A DNA stretch of 31,489 nucleotides from CAYJEJ01 sp964369315 (GCA_964369315.1 CAYJEJ010000010.1:1-31489); one strand, 5' to 3'. Counted from the first letter of the stretch, positions 23,275 to 31,250 are shown. The notes: generated by a model not told the origin, from the sequence alone. Numbers and translations: made by a program.

Positions 23275-24225
23275 TTATTGCGTTTTAACCTCTATACGGA
23301 CGACAGCGTCTTCATCTGTACGAGTGCATCCATAGGTCGTAATATGAGCAATATCTCCTGAAATTTTCACATCAAAGGGACGACCATTCTGACATCCTAA
23401 CCATATTTTGCTTTTATCATAAACATAAGCATATTCTAAGTCTGGACGACCCTCAACCTTTGGCATGTTATTAACTTCAATCCAATGGTCAATTCCAGCA
23501 AAAGGCGGAAATATTTTAGCGTCTAAGCTCTTAAATAAAACCTCAAATGTTTCTTCATCCTTTTTATTTTGTTTAAGCTCTTTCATGGTGTGAGTATTTA
23601 AAATCATATCCTCAAAGACCAATTGGCTATATGCATTAAATGACGCAACGCAAACAACATTGCTTCGAAATCCCAATTTTGCCACAGCACTCCTGATTTT
23701 TTTAGATGTCAAATATCCCTCACAAGATTTATTTTCCAGCGAACCCTCATCAACCTTAATAGTATTTTCTTCTTTGAACGGTATTTTTTGACCATCTTTT
23801 CCAATAGCATCACCACCAATAGCATCGACAATAATTTTGTCTACATCATTACATTTTGAACCATGCACTACATCTGTTTGTTTAATAATTTTAAGAATTT
23901 CAGGATTTTGAATAATTTCAGGATTTTCAAAAATTTGTTGAACTTTTTTATCTATTTCTTTATCTTCCATATCTGATGAAGAGAGCAAAACCCCTTTTGG
24001 TTTAATAATATTTTTTATCATGCTCTTTTTGTTAATAATACTTTCTTTAATCCAATCTCGAAGACCTTCTATTGGATACTCGAAAGATTTACTTATGATA
24101 ATTCTATCTCCTGTGACATTTTGCTTACTATCATAAGCGAACCTTGTAACATACTCAAAAAGGTTATCGCCCCCTCTATTAAAAGCTTCCTCTACCCATT
24201 CTTTAACTTTTGTCTCAGTATACAT
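23275..24225 (-). CDS. Orphan protein of unknown function with strong expression signals
   Basis: I do not recognise this 316-aa protein. It has no signal peptide or membrane segment. The first 65 residues are mixed helix (KVKEWVEEAFNRGGDNLFEY). A lysine- and isoleucine-rich middle follows, with a near-repeat NPEIIQNPEILKII around residues 101-114. A GGDAIGKDGQKIPF stretch lies near 137. The last 80 residues look beta-rich (GIDHWIEVNNMPKVEGRPDL, then KIWLGCQNGRPFDVKISGD). There are five cysteines but no CxxC pairs. Expression signals are unusually good: a near-consensus promoter (24304-24331) and the full ribosome site AAGGAGG before the ATG. It could be a species-specific effector, toxin or structural protein; the sequence does not decide. 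Confidence 0.6.
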   Translation of the reverse strand: MYTETKVKEWVEEAFNRGGDNLFEYVTRFAYDSKQNVTGDRIIISKSFEYPIEGLRDWIKESIINKKSMIKNIIKPKGVLLSSSDMEDKEIDKKVQQIFENPEIIQNPEILKIIKQTDVVHGSKCNDVDKIIVDAIGGDAIGKDGQKIPFKEENTIKVDEGSLENKSCEGYLTSKKIRSAVAKLGFRSNVVCVASFNAYSQLVFEDMILNTHTMKELKQNKKDEETFEVLFKSLDAKIFPPFAGIDHWIEVNNMPKVEGRPDLEYAYVYDKSKIWLGCQNGRPFDVKISGDIAHITTYGCTRTDEDAVVRIEVKTQ

Positions 24226-24303
24226 AATTTCCTCCTTTAATACATGTAACAGGTTGTATTCATAAAATAGTGATTAATTCCACATCTTTTGCAGACACCT
24301 TGT

Positions 24304-24331
24304 ATTATATAGAAAAAACAGGTTTTTTCAA
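24304..24331 (-). promoter_or_regulatory. Strong promoter of the 316-aa orphan gene
   Basis: On the minus strand TTGAAA (24331-24326) and TATAAT (24309-24304) are 16 bases apart. Transcription would start near 24297, giving a leader of about 70 bases that ends with AAGGAGG. Confidence 0.65.
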
Positions 24332-24411
24332 GAAAAATCCTCTTATCTCAGTTGAAAAAACAACAAATTAATATTTATTACATTTGATTAAAAGCGGCTA
24401 AATTGTAGTGG

Positions 24412-24450
24412 CTAAAAACACTATTGTTTTTAGATTTAGTATTATATAAT
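24412..24450 (+). promoter_or_regulatory. Permease promoter overlapped by a 9-4-9 inverted repeat
   Basis: A consensus TATAAT (24445-24450) with TTGTTT (24424-24429) 15 bases upstream forms a likely promoter. A perfect inverted repeat, CTAAAAACA (24412-24420) and TGTTTTTAG (24425-24433) around CTAT, covers the -35 box. A repressor bound there would block it, so this is a candidate operator, possibly amino-acid responsive (inference). Confidence 0.45.
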
Positions 24451-24490
24451 CCATCCCTATTTATAAAACGCTATATTAAAGGGCAATTTT

Positions 24491-25672
24491 ATGAAAAAAC
24501 AGATGAGTGCTGTTTTTATATTGGCAGGCACCGCCATTGGTTCAGGGATGATTTCTTTGCCGATAATCCTGTCTCACATTGGGTTGTGGCATACAGTAAT
24601 ATTGATGGTCGTTTGCTCAATTGTGACATATTTTTCCGCTCTTATACGGACTGAACTCAATTTACATTCAGATAGTCGTTTTACACTTGAGGATGTTGGA
24701 CTAAAATTTTCTGGGAAAAGAGCCGCCTTAATCGGCAGTGTTTGTTTGAAGATTTTGCCGTTTTCACTGCTATCGGCATATATCTATGCATTGGGGAGTT
24801 TGCTTGGGAGCGGCGGTGAAATCAAGCTTTTGTTAGCCTTGATGGTTTTCATTATTCTCACATTCTCATCACCCCAAATTATGGAGTTTAATAGGCGGGT
24901 TTTTGTTTTATTAATTGTCGCTGTAATCGGGGCAATTTTATTGATGATTGTGAGCGTGGATTTTACTGTCTCTCCCCTACAATCACATGATATTCAACTT
25001 TCAAAGTTGTCCATTATATTACCAACCGTATTTACATCTTTTGGTTTTCAAGCCTCCCTACACACGTTAACCAATTTCTTTGGCAATGATAGAGAGAAGA
25101 TTAAAAAAGCCTGCTTCTGGGGGAGTTTAATCCCTGCCGTTGTCTATATATGTTGGACGATAGCGATTATTTTCGCCATTTCTAACACTCAGCCAGTTTT
25201 GTTTATGAAGATGGCGTCTAGCGGTATTGATGTTAATGAATTTATTGATGCTCTTTGTAATGCTTCTAACGGTTCTTTGATAAGGTCTGGGATTTTTGTC
25301 ATCTCTGTTTTATCGATAATGACATCTCTTATTGGGGTTGGAATTTCTTTGGTGGAAGATTTGGAAATGACTTTTCAAAGGATGCAAATCCGGAAACTTC
25401 ATAAACAAACAAAAAGAATTGTATCTGGTCTAATCGCCGTTATCCCCGCGACAATTGTTGCGATTTGCGTTCCAAAGGCGTTTATCAGTTTTTTAAGCTT
25501 TGCAGGGATGATTTTGGCGATAATCGCGATTTTTTTACCAGTATATTTATTTTTAAGAATGAAAAAACAAGAAAATACCAAATTAATAAGAAGCAATTTC
25601 ATGATAGCCATTGTATTATTATTTGGTATAGGTGTTGTTTTGTGTGAATGTTTTAACCTATTCTTCGCATAA
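24491..25672 (+). CDS. Aromatic amino-acid permease (HAAAP/TyrP-Mtr family)
   Basis: An inner-membrane proton symporter of 393 aa with about 11 hydrophobic segments, matching TyrP/Mtr/TnaB in length. The first helix has the family signature AGTAIGSGMISLPI (residues about 12-25), where the unwound GxG region binds substrate. The middle has FTSFGFQASLHTLTNFFGND, like the SFGFH.S.P.L..Y segment of this family. Substrate is probably tyrosine or tryptophan, not decidable by eye. Uptake of an aromatic amino acid suits a host-dependent organism. The ATG has AAAGGG six bases upstream. It is monocistronic, and the following frame is a broken gene. Confidence 0.88.
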   Translation: MKKQMSAVFILAGTAIGSGMISLPIILSHIGLWHTVILMVVCSIVTYFSALIRTELNLHSDSRFTLEDVGLKFSGKRAALIGSVCLKILPFSLLSAYIYALGSLLGSGGEIKLLLALMVFIILTFSSPQIMEFNRRVFVLLIVAVIGAILLMIVSVDFTVSPLQSHDIQLSKLSIILPTVFTSFGFQASLHTLTNFFGNDREKIKKACFWGSLIPAVVYICWTIAIIFAISNTQPVLFMKMASSGIDVNEFIDALCNASNGSLIRSGIFVISVLSIMTSLIGVGISLVEDLEMTFQRMQIRKLHKQTKRIVSGLIAVIPATIVAICVPKAFISFLSFAGMILAIIAIFLPVYLFLRMKKQENTKLIRSNFMIAIVLLFGIGVVLCECFNLFFA

Positions 25673-25980
25673 GCTACTATAACATCCTGCTGTTTCATTG
25701 TTTTATCTATACAATTGAAGGGGTAAAGGGTGATGTTTTATGTGATTATCCGTATAATACCGTTGATTATTCTTCAGTATCTCAAGATGAAAATTCAAAT
25801 AATTTTGAAAACACCAACGGAAACTGTAATACGGGCGTTAATGTTTACAAAAATAGACAAAATTCATACAATAAAGGTCATTATGGGACTGTTTATGTAA
25901 GGGGATATACCAAAAAAAATGGTACATACGTAGCACCACATACGAGGTCTTACCCCAGACCTCGTAGAAGCAAATTTTAA
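25657..25980 (+). pseudogene. 5'-truncated remnant of a gene with a GYTRKDGTYV-type C-terminal domain
   Basis: One frame is open from the TAA at 25654 to the TAA at 25978 but contains no ATG, GTG or TTG. Its last 60 residues have the composition and motif of a small domain common at the ends of exported proteins: HYGTVYVRGYTKKNGTYV, then APHTRSYPRPRRSKF, comparable with the H/YVRGYTRKDGTYVxPHxR pattern. The part before is Asn-rich. I read it as the tail of a gene that lost its start and signal peptide. Alternatives are a frameshifted gene or an unusual start. The stretch 25981-26074 holds only a hairpin. Confidence 0.5.
25942..25965. repeat. 9-bp inverted repeat with an AGGTCT core (first of two)
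   Basis: ACGAGGTCT (25942-25950) and AGACCTCGT (25957-25965) are perfect inverted copies around TACCCC, inside the end of the gene remnant. The core AGGTCT/AGACCT recurs in the hairpin at 26017-26042. Confidence 0.5.
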
Positions 25981-26016
25981 GTGTCTATTTAATAATATAT
26001 GGCATCTGGCTAATCA

Positions 26017-26042
26017 GAGAGGTCTATAAATAAAGACCTCTC
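26017..26042. terminator. 9-bp stem-loop with an AGGTCT core (second of two)
   Basis: GAGAGGTCT (26017-26025) and AGACCTCTC (26034-26042) form a perfect stem with an eight-base AT loop. It lies between the convergent remnant and the symporter-kinase gene. No U-run follows on either strand, so termination is only possible. Confidence 0.35.
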
Positions 26043-26074
26043 ACTCCTCAAAATCACGTTAAGTTGGCACCCCC

Positions 26075-28942
26075 CTAGAAAGTTTTCTTGTGCTGAGGGA
26101 TGACAGGTCCCCAGCCCAAATCTCGCTTAATCCACTTTGGGAAATGTAAGATAAACTCTGCCGACTCCCCAGGTTTGTTGACCAAGTCGATATACCCCTC
26201 TATCGCGAGCATCACCTGTTTGCAATATGACAGCCCTATTCCTATGCCGGCGAAATCTCCGCTGAAGAACGTGTCAAATATTCGGTCGATATAAACCTCG
26301 TTCACGCCCCCACCATTATCCTTGACGTGTAGCTCGTGTCGACCATTGTCATGAGCAACAATCCATATCTCTATCCGACCATTTTTTTTCCGGTTGAGGT
26401 CAATTTGATGGATGGAGTTCATCACCAAATTATAAATCAGCAGACAAACCATATCATTATCATTGGGCAACTCGAAGTCGTTCTCTTCATGTAAAATCAG
26501 CTCAATCCCCTCTAGCCGACGAACCAAGTCCTTGAGGGTGAGAATCTTTTTTATCTCCTCAATCACAGACGCCATACAAAACCCCTTATGCATATTGGTG
26601 GAGTTGCCCACGGCGTTCTTGTCGGTCAGGTGGACAAAGGCATTGAACTCGGACGCCATGTGCCTCATGCGGTCTGTCCGATTTTTAACCATGCCTTCGA
26701 GTGTATCCAGCTCAAGCGAAGGGTGTTCTTCCTTCAGCTTGACGACATCTTTGTCTATTTCATCTGCGTCATTATACAAAAACGCCATATTATTATAAAA
26801 CCTGTTCCGCAAAATGGGGGTAATCCTGCGGAACATCAAGTCTATTTTATGTCTCGTGATGTTTTTCCTGTCTATTGCGAACGTAAACGAGATGAGTGCC
26901 GTCATGCAATAAGCATATACCACATGGGAATATTGCTCCCCACTGGGGAAGCTCTCCACCCCATAAATAAGCCTGAACAACAGGCTTCCACACAAAAGAC
27001 CAAACCCCTGTGTCACAACAAACATCTTCCAGTCAACAAACGATATCAACATCCCCGTCAGCATGGTCGCGTTAATGACGCTTATTGTTGAACACCCGCT
27101 CTGCAAAAGCGAAAACGACGGAAAAAACGACAGGCAATATGACAACGTAAAAAACCAATAAAGCGAAAAATATCGCTCCGCCTTCCCCTTTTTCCAATAA
27201 GTCTTTAATATCAAGCCAGTACAAAGAAACCCACCAATCGCACGCAAAACAACACTTAACTGTAAACTATCAAAACTCGACTGAAACCAAAATATTGGGC
27301 TCATGAACACAACAATACCAATGACGCCAAAGGTGAAATTAACCGTCCCATATGAATGAGCTCTGAGGTCGAAAACCCTCATCAAGAACGAGCTGAGCTT
27401 GTTGTCATAGACATATTCAAAGGCACCAATCTTGCCCTGTAAATAGCTTAATAAACTCTGTTTATTCCGACCGCCTCGCCTCCACTCATCTCCATTGATG
27501 CACTCGCTCCACTTAATACCGTCGAGGTATCTGCGAGAGAGGAGGAACGCCGTGCCATTGGCAATCATTGCGGGCAATATTCCTATTACATGGGTAACAT
27601 CCTCCAAAAATACGTTCCAAAAAAGCACCACCACAGCACCAGTTGTTGCACTGATTAAAAAAGTCTTCGTGCTCCCCTCTCTATGAAAAAATCCCGCCAC
27701 CAAGGGAACGACGACTACAGGTGCCCAAAAATTCGCTGCATACAACATTATAAAAAATATTTTCTTAATTTTAAAAGCTATTATTATTGCTAAAAAACCT
27801 AGGGTTACTGTTGACAATCTTGCTATCAACAGTTCTTGTTTATCGGTCAAGGTTTTTTCACGTAGAAGGGGTTTTATCACATCATTAATCACAGCTATGC
27901 TGGCAACGTTTAGGTCAGAGTCTGATGATGACATAATCGCTGCTAACAAACCTGTTATCGCAAGTCCCTTCAAACCTGGTAACATCACTTTATTTATTAC
28001 ATCAATAAAGACGGTGTCTGGACTAGACGATGGTACTATACTGTGACCCATTAATGTAATCAAAACAAAAGAAAGGTAAATCCCTACAACTAGAAAAGAT
28101 GCCCCATGAAAAACCTTTTTTGCTTGAAACGATTTTTTCGCAATCAATAGTCTATGTGTAAATGATGGGTCTAGGGTCGCAAACAAATTAAAGAAAAAAA
28201 TAGAGATATAAAACACCCAATCATTGTCAAAAGAAAAGATGTTGATATGATGTTCTGGGACATTTGACAGTATCATATTGATGGTGGACAGATGAGACCC
28301 ATCACTATATTGACTTAAATAAAAATACGATGCCAAAAAGACCAACGGAACCATTAATATGATGAACGTGAACTGAATAACATCTGTAATCACGACCGAC
28401 CTGATGCCACCAAAAGCAGAATAGGTTATCACCACTCCACAACCAATAATCATCCCCAAGATATGGGGTAATCCCGTGAAGTAGTTAAACAAATATCCAA
28501 TGACACTCATTTCTGTAGCGACAAAACCGGAACATATCAAAAATGTTGCACCACCTGTGATAACTCTTCCAGCAGTGCCATACAGCTCACCCATTATCTG
28601 CCCAACTGACAAAGATTTTAAAAATCTTGACACTCTAGGTGCCAGAAATTTACTGGTTAGATATATTGAGATAGGCCAACCTAAAACAGCAACTGAATTA
28701 ACTAAACCAACGGAAAATGCTCTTTCTGATACTCCAAAAATAGCTTCCCCTCCTATTATCGTCGCCAAAATAGTTGCCAATATGGCTGTGTTTGAAAAAT
28801 TTCTATTAGATACGGCAAAATCCTTAAGGTTTTTTACGTTTTTGCCAGATTGCACGCCTTTATATAGAATAAACCCCAAATACCCCAACACCAACGACGC
28901 ATCAAGCAATATCCACAAATTCTTCAAACTAAACAACCCCAA
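26075..28942 (-). CDS. Sodium:solute symporter fused to a 6TM region and a histidine-kinase ATPase domain
   Basis: A 955-aa fusion. Residues 1-478 are an SSS/PutP-type symporter with about 13 helices (TILATIIGGEAIFGVSERAF, VGWPISIYL-type and TYSAFGGIRSVVITD segments). About 525-690 is a second hydrophobic block of roughly six helices. About 740-945 is a HATPase_c module with the N box NLVMNSIHQI (838 on), G1 VKDNGGGV (875 on), F box IFDTFFSG and G2 AGIGIGL (898 on). A standard H-box (SHELRTP) is not seen; candidate phosphoacceptors are His761 (RMRHMASEF) and His771. No receiver domain or response regulator is adjacent. Transport-coupled sensing is likely by analogy with other SSS-kinase proteins such as CbrA. 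The start is TTG 28942 with AAGGTG upstream. The first 478 codons align without gaps to the upstream paralogue. Confidence 0.85.
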   Translation of the reverse strand: MGLFSLKNLWILLDASLVLGYLGFILYKGVQSGKNVKNLKDFAVSNRNFSNTAILATILATIIGGEAIFGVSERAFSVGLVNSVAVLGWPISIYLTSKFLAPRVSRFLKSLSVGQIMGELYGTAGRVITGGATFLICSGFVATEMSVIGYLFNYFTGLPHILGMIIGCGVVITYSAFGGIRSVVITDVIQFTFIILMVPLVFLASYFYLSQYSDGSHLSTINMILSNVPEHHINIFSFDNDWVFYISIFFFNLFATLDPSFTHRLLIAKKSFQAKKVFHGASFLVVGIYLSFVLITLMGHSIVPSSSPDTVFIDVINKVMLPGLKGLAITGLLAAIMSSSDSDLNVASIAVINDVIKPLLREKTLTDKQELLIARLSTVTLGFLAIIIAFKIKKIFFIMLYAANFWAPVVVVPLVAGFFHREGSTKTFLISATTGAVVVLFWNVFLEDVTHVIGILPAMIANGTAFLLSRRYLDGIKWSECINGDEWRRGGRNKQSLLSYLQGKIGAFEYVYDNKLSSFLMRVFDLRAHSYGTVNFTFGVIGIVVFMSPIFWFQSSFDSLQLSVVLRAIGGFLCTGLILKTYWKKGKAERYFSLYWFFTLSYCLSFFPSFSLLQSGCSTISVINATMLTGMLISFVDWKMFVVTQGFGLLCGSLLFRLIYGVESFPSGEQYSHVVYAYCMTALISFTFAIDRKNITRHKIDLMFRRITPILRNRFYNNMAFLYNDADEIDKDVVKLKEEHPSLELDTLEGMVKNRTDRMRHMASEFNAFVHLTDKNAVGNSTNMHKGFCMASVIEEIKKILTLKDLVRRLEGIELILHEENDFELPNDNDMVCLLIYNLVMNSIHQIDLNRKKNGRIEIWIVAHDNGRHELHVKDNGGGVNEVYIDRIFDTFFSGDFAGIGIGLSYCKQVMLAIEGYIDLVNKPGESAEFILHFPKWIKRDLGWGPVIPQHKKTF

Positions 28943-28951
28943 CTCATCACC
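27509..28951 (-). repeat. Direct repeat copy 2 (symporter part of the fusion gene)
   Basis: This stretch aligns without any indel to 28997-30439, at a constant offset of 1488 bases. Three blocks are identical to the partner: 27509-27709, 28227-28345 and 28785-28951. The sequences between them differ at many positions. A 45-base spacer separates the two copies. Confidence 0.9.
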
Positions 28952-28993
28952 TTAAATTTAAACAAAAAAATCTTAAAAAAACCTTTTCACCAC

Positions 28994-30430
28994 CTACCAC
29001 TTAATACCGTCGAGGTATCTGCGAGAGAGGAGGAACGCCGTGCCATTGGCAATCATTGCGGGCAATATTCCTATTACATGGGTAACATCCTCCAAAAATA
29101 CGTTCCAAAAAAGCACCACCACAGCACCAGTTGTTGCACTGATTAAAAAAGTCTTCGTGCTCCCCTCTCTATGAAAAAATCCCGCCACCAAGGGAACAAC
29201 GATTACAGGTGCCCAAAAATTCGCTGCGTAAAGCAATATGAAAAATAATTTTTTAATTTTAAATGCAACTATTAATGCCAAAGCCCCTAAAACAACAGTT
29301 GACAGTCTAGCTATCAACAGTTCTTGTTTATCGGTCAAGGTTTTTTCACGGAGAAGGGGTTTTATCACGTCATTAATTACTGTTACGCTGACAATGTTTA
29401 GGTCAGAGTCGGACGATGACATAATCGCTGCTAATATTCCTGTAAAAACCAAACCTTTTAGACCTGGAATCATTATCTTATTAACTGTATCAATAAAGAC
29501 GGTGTCTGGATTAGCTTCTGGTACTATTGTATGTCCCATAAATACTATACAAACTATTAACATGGACATCAAAACAACTAACATTGATGAAGCACGAAAA
29601 GATTTTTTTGCTTGAGATACACCCTTGCTAATTAATAGTCTTTGAACAAAAGATGGGTCTATATAAGCCATTAAGTTAATAGAAAACACCGATGTATAAA
29701 AAACCCAATCATTTTCAAAAGAAAAGATGTTGATATGATGTTCTGGGACATTTGACAGTATCATATTGATGGTGGACAGATGAGACCCATCACTATATTG
29801 ACTTAAATAAAAATACGATGCCAAAAAGACCAATGGAACCATTACTATGATGAAAAAGAATTGGATAACGTCAGTCATCACAACCGACCTGATGCCTCCA
29901 AATGCGGAGTATGAAATAACTACCCCACAACCGATTAACATTCCCAATATGTGAGGTAATCCCGTAAAATAATGAAATATGTACCCCATGGCACTTGCTT
30001 GAGCGGCCACATATCCAATGGCTACAAAAAAAGCGGCTATTCCTGTGATGACTTGTCCAGTGGTGCCATATAACTCCCCCATCATTTGACCAGTTGACAA
30101 TGATTTTCTAAATCTTGCAATTCTTGGTGCTAGAAATTTGCTAGTAAAATATATTGAGATTGGCCAACCTATTACCGAAAGTTGATATAAAAGACCTATT
30201 GAAAAAACTCTCTCTGATTCTCCTAATATGCTATTTCCACCAACTATGGTGGCGAAAATAGTTGCCAATATAGCTGTGTTTGAAAAATTTCTATTAGATA
30301 CGGCAAAATCCTTAAGGTTTTTTACGTTTTTGCCAGATTGCACGCCTTTATATAGAATAAACCCCAAATACCCCAACACCAACGACGCATCAAGCAATAT
30401 CCACAAATTCTTCAAACTAAACAACCCCAA
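28994..30430 (-). CDS. Sodium:solute symporter, symporter-only paralogue of the fusion gene
   Basis: A 478-aa SSS/PutP-like transporter with about 13 membrane helices. It is the tandem twin of residues 1-478 of the 955-aa protein just downstream. It ends RRYLDGIKW then TAG; the fusion protein continues from the same tryptophan into its 6TM and kinase parts, so homology and reading frame stop together. Whether it is a working transporter or a truncated copy is open. 478 aa is close to a normal PutP length (about 500), so function is plausible. Substrate is unknown and may differ from the twin, since the divergent blocks include membrane segments. The start is TTG 30430 with AAGGG upstream. It may be co-transcribed with the fusion gene (51-base gap, no terminator seen). 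Confidence 0.85.
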   Translation of the reverse strand: MGLFSLKNLWILLDASLVLGYLGFILYKGVQSGKNVKNLKDFAVSNRNFSNTAILATIFATIVGGNSILGESERVFSIGLLYQLSVIGWPISIYFTSKFLAPRIARFRKSLSTGQMMGELYGTTGQVITGIAAFFVAIGYVAAQASAMGYIFHYFTGLPHILGMLIGCGVVISYSAFGGIRSVVMTDVIQFFFIIVMVPLVFLASYFYLSQYSDGSHLSTINMILSNVPEHHINIFSFENDWVFYTSVFSINLMAYIDPSFVQRLLISKGVSQAKKSFRASSMLVVLMSMLIVCIVFMGHTIVPEANPDTVFIDTVNKIMIPGLKGLVFTGILAAIMSSSDSDLNIVSVTVINDVIKPLLREKTLTDKQELLIARLSTVVLGALALIVAFKIKKLFFILLYAANFWAPVIVVPLVAGFFHREGSTKTFLISATTGAVVVLFWNVFLEDVTHVIGILPAMIANGTAFLLSRRYLDGIKW

Positions 30431-30439
30431 CTCATCACC
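28997..30439 (-). repeat. Direct repeat copy 1 (symporter-only gene)
   Basis: Partner of 27509-28951. Identity starts exactly at the last sense codon (TGG) and runs to about nine bases upstream of the TTG start, so the duplicated unit covers the ribosome site and symporter part but not the kinase. Identical blocks here are 28997-29197, 29715-29833 and 30273-30439. Confidence 0.9.
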
Positions 30440-30541
30440 CTTAATTCCATCTTTATGTTATATTTTACATGTTTTATAACTTTATAAAACAAAAATTTTT
30501 GAAATCATTAATATAAATTTGATTAAAATATGCTCATATTA

Positions 30542-30550
30542 TGATATAAT
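30542..30550 (+). promoter_or_regulatory. Extended -10 promoter of the EAL gene
   Basis: TGATATAAT (30542-30550) is identical to the extended -10 element before tolQ. A TTGATT at 30519 is too far upstream to be a normal -35. Transcription would start near 30557, about 22 bases before the ATG. The gap 30440-30541 also must hold the divergent symporter promoter, which I cannot place. Confidence 0.5.
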
Positions 30551-30578
30551 ATATACTTGGACATAATGTGGGATTGAT

Positions 30579-31250
30579 ATGGGTTTAGAGGTTTCAATAC
30601 GTTTACAGCCTTTGGTTTCTTTAACAAATGGGGATATTTATGGCTACGAAATGCTCAGCCAACCACTGGCTTCTGATGTAACGCTGTTAGCAAACAGCAA
30701 CCTGCTTTTTAGCAAATCTCATTTACTGCTTGAAAATGTTTTGAAGATTCGCCGTTTTGATTCTGGTCAAAAAATATCCCTGAACTTGACGAAAGAAGAG
30801 CTCATTGATGAGAATTTGATGACAAATATAAAACATGTTGTTCAGCAAAACAATTTTGCCGCAGAGGACATAATCATTGAGGTTTCAGAAGAGTCTTCCA
30901 TGCAACAGGTCGAATATGTCGCACGGATTTTGGTTTGGCAAGATTTGGGTTTTAAGCTTGCTTTGGATGACTATGGCTCGGTCGGGATGATTCCTAAGAA
31001 AATATTGAATAATGTGCAATTTGAAATAATAAAATTCGACAGAAGCCTGTTGAGTGTCGAAAATGACCCCCAATTGGTATTGGAAATTATCAAAAATTAT
31101 GTCGACTATACGAAAGATAAGTGTGGATTTACCGTATTAGAAGGCATAGAAACCCAGCAAGACCTAGACCTAGCAAAACAGGCCGGTGTGAATCTGTCAC
31201 AAGGATATTTCACGGGAAGACCAAAAGAAGTCTGGCGTGGAGAATTATAG
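30579..31250 (+). CDS. Stand-alone EAL-domain cyclic-di-GMP phosphodiesterase
   Basis: A 223-aa protein made of one EAL domain, without GGDEF, PAS or membrane parts. EAL enzymes hydrolyse cyclic di-GMP to pGpG. The signature is relaxed (GYEMLSQP instead of EALLR) but keeps the metal-binding Glu. Other catalytic positions are present: Asn in SLNLTKEE, Glu in IIIEVSEES, the Asp pair in LALDDYGSVG, Lys in IIKFDRSLL, Glu in VLEGIET and Gln in LSQGYFTGRP. It is therefore probably active. The domain is slightly shorter than usual (about 240). The ATG has GGGA five bases upstream. It is divergent from the symporter pair; a link to the kinase fusion is possible but unproven. Confidence 0.88.
   Translation: MGLEVSIRLQPLVSLTNGDIYGYEMLSQPLASDVTLLANSNLLFSKSHLLLENVLKIRRFDSGQKISLNLTKEELIDENLMTNIKHVVQQNNFAAEDIIIEVSEESSMQQVEYVARILVWQDLGFKLALDDYGSVGMIPKKILNNVQFEIIKFDRSLLSVENDPQLVLEIIKNYVDYTKDKCGFTVLEGIETQQDLDLAKQAGVNLSQGYFTGRPKEVWRGEL

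Noticed and set aside
25733..25900. Open frame of 55 codons starting with ATG
   Set aside because: It is out of frame with the recognisable GYTKKNGTYV tail in the same DNA and has an implausible Ile/Lys-rich product.
26463..27091. Plus-strand open frames inside the symporter-kinase gene
   Set aside because: They are shadows opposite a clearly coding HATPase and membrane region, without homology or ribosome sites.
28500..28955. Plus-strand open frame opposite the symporter N-terminus, repeated near 30228-30479
   Set aside because: It appears in both copies only because the symporter sequence is duplicated; the minus-strand frame is the conserved one.
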